Assembly: GCF_000508165.1 (NCBI RefSeq)
Contig: NZ_AYOZ01000012.1
Coordinates: forward strand, 124,001-188,000
Length of the DNA stretch: 64,000 nucleotides
From: Marinomonas profundimaris
Lineage (GTDB): Bacteria > Pseudomonadota > Gammaproteobacteria > Pseudomonadales > Marinomonadaceae
Direction: 5' to 3'
A program made the translations under genes and the position numbers. Below the pieces are notes generated by a model. The model did no database searches, was not told the DNA's origin, and was given only the letters and a program-made list of their open reading frames with translations. Shown one piece after another: positions 57,347 through 64,000 of the stretch. Each line of letters starts with the position of its first letter. The stretch's first letter is position 1.

Positions 57347-58191
57347 TAACGTTCTTTCACTTTTGGGAGGTTATCAGGAAGCTTATCAGAAGCCTTTTTC
57401 AACCAATCACTGAACTCAGTACTTGATCGCCACAAAGTATCAAGGTGCGATTTAAACAATCGGTATAATCCAACGCCTTCCGCAGGCTCCGACGGTGTAA
57501 TTTTCAGTGAAAAACTTCTGTTCTCAATTCTATCTCCAATCAGACCAAGCTGATATGGATCAAAAAACAAGCAGCTGTCTGTGGCAAAAACGGTAGCATG
57601 CATTCCATGCTCTGCAAATCCAATTTCTAGATTTGGATACCTATTATATAACTTAATGAGATTAGCTAAATTCATTTTCGAATCGAATTGCTCACCCCCA
57701 ACATTAGTCATATTCCTAAATTTTTTCTCTTGAGAATATGGGTCTAACAGAACGACACGTAGCTCAACCCCCTCTTCTAACTTCTTTTCGATCGCAGGCC
57801 AATGACGATAAATAGAAGGGTCTAAATATGATGCACCTGAGTTTGCACAAAGCCATAACTTTTGTGCAGATCTAATCGCTTCCTGAGTAGTATCATTACG
57901 TTTCGCCTGTCCTACCGAGTCTTGCATATTAAAATATTGCTCAACTCCATATTTAACGGCAGAATCAGAAATTTTGGCAGCAAAATCTTCTTTAACCAAC
58001 AACTCTTTTGCAGCAGGATAGGCTTCGAAAAACTTAATAATCACGTAAAGGAAGCATGATGCTATTGCTACATATAAAAACCAAAACCACTCTGAGTTTG
58101 CACTTAAGTAAACTGATAAAATTGCGAGTATAAAAATAATAATTTCAAATATCGTAAGTGCCCAGTGAATTTTAGTTCTATTTGAGTGCAA
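57346..58191 (-). CDS. Two-TM protein with PLD-like soluble domain
   Basis: 281 aa. TM1 about residues 10-29 and TM2 about 33-54, forming an N-terminal hairpin, then a cytoplasmic domain (about 95-275). The latter has LWLCANSGASYLDP, GVELRVVLLDPYS and HATVFATDSCLFFD...LIGDRIENRSFSL, which resembles a phospholipase D-like fold where the HxK motif is altered (HAT). Comparable PLD-like domains serve as sensors or effectors. First gene of a two-gene unit with the radical SAM protein. Confidence 0.65.
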   Translation of the reverse strand: MHSNRTKIHWALTIFEIIIFILAILSVYLSANSEWFWFLYVAIASCFLYVIIKFFEAYPAAKELLVKEDFAAKISDSAVKYGVEQYFNMQDSVGQAKRNDTTQEAIRSAQKLWLCANSGASYLDPSIYRHWPAIEKKLEEGVELRVVLLDPYSQEKKFRNMTNVGGEQFDSKMNLANLIKLYNRYPNLEIGFAEHGMHATVFATDSCLFFDPYQLGLIGDRIENRSFSLKITPSEPAEGVGLYRLFKSHLDTLWRSSTEFSDWLKKASDKLPDNLPKVKER

Positions 58192-58381
58192 AGTAATTTT
58201 TCCTTAATTTATAAATTCAATAGTAACTAACGCTTCAATAACCAGCATAACTTTTCTGCGTCCAACGATGAAGAAGCTAAGTTACTTGACTTGTTTAGGG
58301 ACATGTAATCAAATCAAGCTGCGCCTTAATATCCTAAAAAAACAATGTCAGTAATATGGCTGTTTTGTCATTTTTCTACAA

Positions 58382-58567
58382 TTAAACAAGATAATCCTGA
58401 ATTAAACTTTGTTTAGTGGCTTTTAAACGGATTAACCCCGTACGACTCATCGTTATCTGGTCAACACGAAATACGTTAGCAAGAGCAAACAGCCTGGCAA
58501 GCTTGTTATAATTTTTAGCTAACCCACGATAAATAAAAACTAGAAAAATTTCATTCGAACTCAACAA
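58382..58567 (-). pseudogene. C-terminal remnant of an IS transposase
   Basis: About 60 codons; the piece YRGLAKNYNKLARLFALANVF is the usual end of DDE transposases of the IS5-like group (YRGL-KN---L--LFALANL, from memory). The rest of the element is gone. In the 447-base gap 58192-58638 it is the only gene-like content besides a hairpin. Confidence 0.55.
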
Positions 58568-58577
58568 TACTCTCCTG

Positions 58578-58611
58578 TAGCACTAGCGCACAACACCAAC
58601 GAGCAGTGCTA
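58578..58611. repeat. Hairpin downstream of the nucleotidase gene
   Basis: TAGCACT / AGTGCTA arms with a 20-base loop containing a GCGC/ GAGC inner pair. No T-run; may be a transcript end or a cassette-type site. Confidence 0.35.
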
Positions 58612-58638
58612 GATATCCGCTGCCTTTGTTTGTTCAAT

Positions 58639-59562
58639 TTATTTATTTGCGATACCAAATGGGATATGAACCATCGGTATATCACCAGCCTTTGACTCCA
58701 AATGACTTCTTTGGTCATCGAAGAACATATGAGGTTTCAGTTTTGACAAAATTCTATCTTTTTCCATACCGCCAAGGAAAAACATCTCGTTGGCGCTTAC
58801 TCCCCAGTTCTCTAGCGTTGTAATAACACGTTCATGGGCTGGCGCATTTCTAGCCGTAACGATAGCTGTGGTTAGTACTCGTTTGTAATTTCGATCTTTT
58901 TCAATTTCGCGATCTTCAAGTTTTTGCAAAAATGCGAGCTTTTTGAAAAGCTCGGCCAATGGCCCAGGTTTGTGTGGTATTTCAGAGTTCACCATTTCAT
59001 AAGCATGAAATTCTGGAAGGTCTCCACCTTTAAATATTGCCTCTGCTTCGTCATCAGCGATGACCCCATCAAAATCAAATGCAATCCTTAATTCATCATT
59101 TTCATCATCGTTAACTATCTCACTGGGTAAAACCACCCCACCGGGGTATCCCGCATCAATAGCATTTTGTACATCCTCCTCATTTGCTGAAAGAAATAGT
59201 GATGCGTTAAATGCCGGTATGTACTCAAATGGTGACTTCCCTTCCATAAAAGCTGCTCGGGAAATATCAAGATCATAGTGTTTGATTGATCTAAAAACTC
59301 TTTTTCCTGTAGCAGCTGAATTTCTTGACAATAATACAACTTCAACAGGTAATTTCTCAGGATAGCGCTGATTAATTTTTAGAAAACGCTTAATAAAAGG
59401 AAAGGCAACACCTTTTTCAAGAACTTTATCTATATTCTCTTCTTGAAATTTCTTATATGCCTTTGGCCCTTTTTCTGCAAAAACCGCATGCGACTCAGAC
59501 AAATCAAATAGAGCACTTGATGAAACAGCTACCACTAGTTTCCTTTCAATTGGATATGGCAT
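58639..59562 (-). CDS. 5'-nucleotidase, cytosolic type I-like
   Basis: 307 aa, family of PF06189-type nucleotidases. N-terminal KLVVAVSSSALFDL, then FLSANEEDVQNAI; HAD-like motif FDFDGVIADDEAE (about 168-180), TTAIVTARNAPAHERVI, and HMFFDDQRSHLE. Dephosphorylates nucleoside monophosphates. Located next to transposon debris and the radical SAM unit, so possibly acquired. Good GGATC-like region upstream of ATG 59562. Confidence 0.88.
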   Translation of the reverse strand: MPYPIERKLVVAVSSSALFDLSESHAVFAEKGPKAYKKFQEENIDKVLEKGVAFPFIKRFLKINQRYPEKLPVEVVLLSRNSAATGKRVFRSIKHYDLDISRAAFMEGKSPFEYIPAFNASLFLSANEEDVQNAIDAGYPGGVVLPSEIVNDDENDELRIAFDFDGVIADDEAEAIFKGGDLPEFHAYEMVNSEIPHKPGPLAELFKKLAFLQKLEDREIEKDRNYKRVLTTAIVTARNAPAHERVITTLENWGVSANEMFFLGGMEKDRILSKLKPHMFFDDQRSHLESKAGDIPMVHIPFGIANK

Positions 59563-59589
59563 ATAGATCCTTAAAAATTAAACAATTAA

Positions 59590-59696
59590 GAGTTATACGG
59601 CAGCGTAGCTGCGGTTATAACCCACTGTTGAATGGCGGCGTTGCCTATATAGGGGATTTGCTTTTTTCATGGTGGGACTTCCCTGTTATATAACTC
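59590..59696. repeat. 107-bp element with inverted ends and inner stems
   Basis: GAGTTATA at 59590 and TATAACTC at 59689 are inverted. Inside, GGCAGCGTAGCTGC forms another stem and GTTATAAC is repeated. Could be a MITE or a cassette attC-like site upstream of the nucleotidase; no integrase or array is visible. Confidence 0.4.
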
Positions 59697-59813
59697 GCTA
59701 AATACCAAAGTCCATTTGGACGATGACTCTTCCGATGGTCTTTGATCGCCGCTATGTTCGTTCTTTGTTTGCTCTTTTTTAGCGCGATTTAACCCGCGGG
59801 GCAAGCGATATAC

Positions 59814-60776
59814 TCAACCATTCAACCCTGTAAGTGTTTTTGAAGGCGTTTCACCAAACAGTTGTTTGTAGTCTTTGGCAAACTGGCTCAGGTGCCAGAA
59901 TCCCCATTGGGCGGCGATGTCGCTGACGGCTTGTCCGTGTTGGGCTTGTACTAGCGAACGACGCACGCCGTTTAATCGGCTAATGCGCAGGTATTGAATG
60001 GGGCTAATCCCGAGAATACTTTCGAAGCTGTATTGCAACGTTCGTCGGCTCACATTGGTCATTTCGCACAGTTGCGTCACGGTCACCGGTTCATCCAAAT
60101 GGTGGTCTAAAAATTGGCGGGCGCAATCGACGACTTTTTTCCGATGAACGTAGCTCTGTGTTTTGGCGGGTTTTGGGGTTTCGACTTTTAAGACTTCCAA
60201 CAAGGCCATCATCACTATGTCTTGCTGTAAACGCGGTGGCGTTTCTTTGTTTTGCACCGAAAGTAAACGCGCGAGTAAAAAACGCACTTCCGCTAAGGTT
60301 TTGTCTGGCACGCCCAAACGGCCGTATTCTGTCAGTTCTTTCCAGTTGATATCGACATCGTGGATCGACGCCATGTCAGTCAACGTAACTTTATCCACCA
60401 CCAAACCGTACAAGTCGTAATTTTGCGGCGTCGAAAGTTGAAAGTCGCAGTCGCCGGGTCGGCACATAATCGTATCGGGGCGAATCGTTAAACCGTTAAT
60501 CCGGCTTTCTTCTTGATCGGCAAGAGGAATGCCTAGCCAAACCGAATCTGGCCACACCACGCATTTTTGCTGCAGCGCTTGGCTTGTGTGCTCACAAAAC
60601 ACCTGCAAGCCATCAAACGGCAACTCCACAATGCGACCATAAAAACCACCGCGACTGGTTTGGTCGTATTCTTGCTGCCAATTGGTGAGGTTGCCTGCAT
60701 GCAAATCCGCATCATAGGCTTCCGATATTCGAACTCCAGAGCCCTGATTTGGTGCGTCTATCCCTGAATTTAACAT
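59814..60776 (-). CDS. AraC-family regulator, EutR-like
   Basis: 320 aa. N-terminal sensing part (about 1-215), C-terminal AraC double HTH (about 222-318): VTVTQLCEMTNVSRRTLQYSFESILGISPIQYLR and VSDIAAQWGFWHLSQFAKDYKQLFGETPS. Similar to EutR, which activates eut genes with ethanolamine and B12. Divergent from eutB, in line with that role. ATG 60776 has GGAGAGG upstream; a longer frame is not used. Confidence 0.88.
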   Translation of the reverse strand: MLNSGIDAPNQGSGVRISEAYDADLHAGNLTNWQQEYDQTSRGGFYGRIVELPFDGLQVFCEHTSQALQQKCVVWPDSVWLGIPLADQEESRINGLTIRPDTIMCRPGDCDFQLSTPQNYDLYGLVVDKVTLTDMASIHDVDINWKELTEYGRLGVPDKTLAEVRFLLARLLSVQNKETPPRLQQDIVMMALLEVLKVETPKPAKTQSYVHRKKVVDCARQFLDHHLDEPVTVTQLCEMTNVSRRTLQYSFESILGISPIQYLRISRLNGVRRSLVQAQHGQAVSDIAAQWGFWHLSQFAKDYKQLFGETPSKTLTGLNG

Positions 60777-61016
60777 GCCCTCTCCAAAATAAAGTTTGGT
60801 TTTCCGCAAGATGACAAAACAAAAACTATAACCAATTGAAAAATAAGTCTTTTTTATTTTTGCCATTTTTCGATAACGACCAAGTGTGTATTTCCGTAAG
60901 GTAAACCTACAACAAAAACTCACACATTGGATTCCGATAAAAGTAGCAAATTCCATGCCTTTTTTACGCTCTTCTTTCAGTATCCATTACCTACCCGTAT
61001 CAAACGAGAAATGGTT

Positions 61017-62438
61017 ATGAGCAACGCACATTCCGCTTTTCAATTTAAAAATACCGTCGGTGAGCGCACCTTCGGTTTTGTCGATCTCGCCGATTTAATG
61101 GCCAAAGCCACGCCAGCCCGATCGGGCGATCGCTTAGCCGGTGTCGCCGCCGACAGCGCGGAAGAACGCGTCATCGCGCAAATGACATTGGCCGATGTGC
61201 CACTGAGCCTTTTTCTTGAGCAAGCGCTCGTTCCCTACGAAGACGATGAAATCACTCGACTAATACTAGACGATCATGACAAAACCGCCTTTTCGATTAT
61301 TTCCCACCTCACCGTCGGTGGTTTTCGAGACTGGTTATTGAGCGATTTAGCCACCAGCGCGGTACTGATTCAAATCCGTGCTGGCGTCACGCCTGAAATG
61401 GCGGCGGCGGTCAGTAAAATCATGCGCAATCAGGATCTCATTCTGGTTGCCAAAAAATGCCATGTAAAAACCGCCTTTCGCAACACCATTGGTTTGCCGG
61501 GGCATTTATCGACACGCTTACAACCCAATCACCCAACCGACGATTTAACTGGCATCGCGGCGAGCATGTTAGACGGTTTGCTTTACGCCAATGGCGATGC
61601 GGTGATTGGCATCAACCCAGCCACCGATAACGTGCAGCAAGCCACACGCTTGATCAAGATGATGGACGAAGTCATCCAGCATTATGAAATACCGACTCAG
61701 TCCTGCGTGTTGACTCACGTTACGAATACCATTGAATGCATTGACCAAGGCGCCCCCGTGGATTTGGTTTTCCAATCGATTGGCGGCACTCAAGCGACAA
61801 ACGACAGCTTCGGTTTTAACCTCGCTAATTTGGCCGAAGCCCAAGACGCCGCCTTGTCGCTGAATCGTGGCACCGTCGGCAATAACGTCATGTATTTCGA
61901 AACGGGCCAAGGCAGCGCGTTGTCAGCCAACGCGCATCATGGGTTGGATCAGCAAACCTGCGAAGCCCGCGCTTACGCTGTGGCACGTAAATTCAATCCG
62001 CTGTTGGTCAATACCGTTGTTGGCTTTATCGGCCCAGAATACTTATACGATGGCAAAGAAATCACCCGCGCTGGTTTGGAAGATCACTTCTGCGGGAAGT
62101 TGCTCGGTTTACCCATGGGATGCGACGTGTGTTACACCAACCATGCCGAAGCCGATCAAAATGATATGGATAATTTACTGACACTTTTAGGTGTCGCTGG
62201 TTGTACATTCGTGATGGGCATTCCTGGTTCTGACGACATTATGTTGAACTACCAAACCACGTCTTTTCACGATGCGCTTTATGCTCGTCGCGTGCTGGGT
62301 TTAAAACCCGCGCCTGAGTTCGATCTCTGGCTCGCCAAGATGGAAATTTTCAAAAACAACGAGCAATTCACACTCAACCACAAGCTGCCCGATGCATTTC
62401 ATAAATCGCTCCATCGCATGATTGGAGATCACTCATGA
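61017..62438 (+). CDS. eutB: Ethanolamine ammonia-lyase large subunit
   Basis: 473 aa. B12-dependent deaminase that turns ethanolamine into acetaldehyde and ammonia. TIM-barrel with SGDRLAGVAADSAEERV, FRNTIGLPGHLSTRLQPNHPTDD, VFQSIGGTQATNDSFGFN, and NVMYFETGQGSALSANAHHG. ATG 61017 chosen (MSNAHSAFQFKNTVGERTFGF); upstream extension unlikely. Overlaps eutC by ATGA. Confidence 0.96.
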   Translation: MSNAHSAFQFKNTVGERTFGFVDLADLMAKATPARSGDRLAGVAADSAEERVIAQMTLADVPLSLFLEQALVPYEDDEITRLILDDHDKTAFSIISHLTVGGFRDWLLSDLATSAVLIQIRAGVTPEMAAAVSKIMRNQDLILVAKKCHVKTAFRNTIGLPGHLSTRLQPNHPTDDLTGIAASMLDGLLYANGDAVIGINPATDNVQQATRLIKMMDEVIQHYEIPTQSCVLTHVTNTIECIDQGAPVDLVFQSIGGTQATNDSFGFNLANLAEAQDAALSLNRGTVGNNVMYFETGQGSALSANAHHGLDQQTCEARAYAVARKFNPLLVNTVVGFIGPEYLYDGKEITRAGLEDHFCGKLLGLPMGCDVCYTNHAEADQNDMDNLLTLLGVAGCTFVMGIPGSDDIMLNYQTTSFHDALYARRVLGLKPAPEFDLWLAKMEIFKNNEQFTLNHKLPDAFHKSLHRMIGDHS

Positions 62439-63343
62439 GTCAGGACAACTATCCATCCGATAAGTCTTTCCCGACACATCCGCATGCGCCTCTTACCACT
62501 GGAAAAGAAGAACCAATCTCTAAAAAGGAAGAGCCTGTGACGGAAAACGCTTGGAGCAAGCTCAACGCCTTCACCGATGCGCGCGTTGGCTTGGGTCGTT
62601 CCGGTGTCAGTGTTCCCACTAAACATCTTTTGGCGTTTCAACTTGCTCATGCTCAAGCCATCGATGCCGTTCATACGCAACTCGATAGCGAAGCACTGTC
62701 AAAAACACTCATGACACAAGATTGGGCCAAGGCTTGGACGAAAAACGCAGCGCCATTAATGCTGCACAGCCGCGCGACAGACCGAGCAACTTATTTACAG
62801 CGCCCAGATTATGGACGCAGATTAGATGAAAGATCGGCCAACATACTAGACGAACACCAAGCGTCCACCTCACAACAATATGACCTCGTCATTGTGGTCG
62901 TTGATGGGTTGTCTTCCTTGGCGATAGAACAAAATACTCTGCCTTTTTTAGAAGCACTTTCTGGTCATATCAACGGCTGGAACCTCGCGCCAATCTGTTT
63001 TGTAAAACAAGGCCGAGTGGCGATCGGTGACGATGTTTGTGAACGCTTAAACGCAAAATGCGTGTTGGTGTTAGTCGGTGAACGTCCGGGCTTAAGCTCG
63101 CCCGACAGCTTAGGTTTGTATCTGACTTGGGGCGGAAAAGTCGGCCTGACCGATGCCTACCGAAACTGCATTTCCAACGTTCGCCCAGCGGGCTTGGTGT
63201 ACCAAGAAGCCGCACGAAAAGCCTTTTATCTATTAAACGAAGCACGAACGCTGAAACTGTCTGGCGTAAAACTTAAAGACAGATCAGACGATGAATTAAT
63301 CATGGACACATCAAAGGAGTCGAAGAACTTCCTCATCTCTTAA
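62435..63343 (+). CDS. eutC: Ethanolamine ammonia-lyase small subunit
   Basis: 302 aa. Helps bind adenosylcobalamin with EutB. TDARVGLGRSGVSVPTKHLLAFQLAHAQAIDAV, VVVDGLSSLAI, LVGERPGLSSPDSLGLYLTWGGKVGLTDAYRNCISNVRPAGL. About 35 extra N-terminal residues (Pro/Lys/Glu-rich) precede the conserved part; the EutC N-terminus is normally variable. Confidence 0.96.
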   Translation: MSQDNYPSDKSFPTHPHAPLTTGKEEPISKKEEPVTENAWSKLNAFTDARVGLGRSGVSVPTKHLLAFQLAHAQAIDAVHTQLDSEALSKTLMTQDWAKAWTKNAAPLMLHSRATDRATYLQRPDYGRRLDERSANILDEHQASTSQQYDLVIVVVDGLSSLAIEQNTLPFLEALSGHINGWNLAPICFVKQGRVAIGDDVCERLNAKCVLVLVGERPGLSSPDSLGLYLTWGGKVGLTDAYRNCISNVRPAGLVYQEAARKAFYLLNEARTLKLSGVKLKDRSDDELIMDTSKESKNFLIS

Positions 63344-63426
63344 GGAAAAGAAAAAAGACCAATGACTAAAAAATAACGGTTTGAAACTCAACTAATAGAG
63401 CACAACTGAAACAAAAGGAAACGAAA

Positions 63427-64000
63427 ATGTCTGATCAAATAAACAAGGAATATCTGGCGAAACGCCAGCTAAAAAGAGGCTCCGCTGGCTGGATTTTGCT
63501 AGCGGGTTTAGGCGTGTCTTACGTTATCTCTGGTGACTTTGCAGGCTGGAACTTCGGTATTGCGGAAGCGGGCTGGGGCGGTTTCGCCATTGCGGCGGGA
63601 TTGATGGCGGTGATGTATTTCACCCTTGTGTTGGCGTTGGCAGAAATGTCGGCAGCGATTCCTGCAGCGGGTGGCGGTTACAGCTTTGCTCGCCAAGCCA
63701 TGGGCCCAACAGGCGGTTATTTAACCGGTTTGGCGGTATTAATTGAATACGCATTGGCGCCGGCCGCCATTGTTATTTTCATCGGTTCTGCGGTAGAAGC
63801 CCTATTGGGTTTTAACGGCCCTTGGGTCTACGCCGCGTTTTATCTTGTCTTTATCGGCATTCACTTAGCCGGTGCGGGCGAAGCACTAAAAGTCATGATG
63901 GTGATCAGTGGTTTGGCGGTCATCGCAATTCTTGCGACGGCGGTTGCTTTGATTGGTGATTTCGACACAAGCCGCTTATTCGATGTTGCGGTTACCGATG
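63427..64000 (+). CDS. eat: Ethanolamine permease, N-terminal part (cut by window edge)
   Basis: 191 codons in the window. APC-family amino acid/ethanolamine permease: RGSAGWILLAGLGVSYVISGDFAGWNFGIAEAGWGG, then LALAEMSAAIPAAGGGYSFARQAMGPTGGYLTGLA, with around five TM helices so far. It follows eutC after 83 bases, giving an eutB-eutC-eat catabolic operon. Confidence 0.93.
   Translation, partial: MSDQINKEYLAKRQLKRGSAGWILLAGLGVSYVISGDFAGWNFGIAEAGWGGFAIAAGLMAVMYFTLVLALAEMSAAIPAAGGGYSFARQAMGPTGGYLTGLAVLIEYALAPAAIVIFIGSAVEALLGFNGPWVYAAFYLVFIGIHLAGAGEALKVMMVISGLAVIAILATAVALIGDFDTSRLFDVAVTD

Noticed and set aside
59590-59696. Integron array near the nucleotidase
   Set aside because: Only one palindromic element with imperfect attC features and no integrase; listed as a repeat instead.

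Overview
The window is a piece of chromosome from a marine gammaproteobacterium, most like Marinomonas or a close Oceanospirillales relative. That placement is inferred from gene order and protein character: radC-coaBC-dut-argB-slmA-pyrE/crc, pyrR-pyrB-pyrC' beside yqgE-ruvX, SlmA, a Crc-type protein, and TRAP and ugp transporters. No rRNA is present. One tRNA (Phe) was found.

Layout. 1-3.0 kb: BMP-type (nucleoside-like) ABC importer, minus strand. 3.2-10.8 kb: housekeeping block (mutM, rpmBG, radC, coaBC, dut, argB, slmA, pyrE, crc). 10.9-17.3 kb: sugar-phosphate mutarotase, retropepsin-like protease, CheY-CheC and PAS signalling pair, orphan GAK-type CofD protein, IclR regulator, DUF808 membrane protein. 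17.3-23.8 kb: a seven-gene glycerol-3-phosphate/glycerophosphodiester operon, ugpB-A-E-C-ugpQ-glpR-type regulator-HAD phosphatase, with an internal attenuator-like terminator after ugpB. 24.1-27.6 kb: MASE1/CHASE hybrid histidine kinase and a separate Hpt protein that probably completes its phosphorelay.

27.7-32.1 kb is an AT-rich accessory island on the 3' side of tRNA-Phe. It holds an acetyltransferase, a coiled-coil membrane protein, a minus-strand cluster of three unknown genes (one with a RHIM/amyloid-signalling-like GNDNTQN motif), and a phage-immunity-like module. That module has a promoter, a small C4-type antisense RNA ending in its own terminator, a downstream target leader with three collinear complementary segments, and two further small genes. 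The last of these is cut by a MITE-like element.

32.4-43 kb: trmL, a K+ channel, ferredoxin, coaD, yggT-proC-yggS, a degenerate GGDEF protein, and pyrR-pyrB-pyrC' plus ruvX/yqgE. 43-55 kb: 2-oxoglutarate oxygenase, TauE-type permease, DsbA-like protein. An extradiol dioxygenase operon (ligA-ligB-hydrolase/NTF2 fusion-TRAP transporter) follows, with a divergent LysR regulator carrying two HTH domains. Then come Crp-like, EamA and arylamine N-acetyltransferase genes.

55.2-59.8 kb is a second accessory region: a GNAT gene with a tandem 390-bp partial duplication, MITE-like repeats, and a two-gene unit. The unit pairs a two-TM PLD-like protein with a radical SAM protein that shares features with viperin, and is the best candidate for an undescribed defence-type system. 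A transposase remnant and a 5'-nucleotidase follow. 59.8-64 kb: a compact ethanolamine catabolism locus (EutR-like regulator, eutB, eutC, permease) with no microcompartment shell genes in view.
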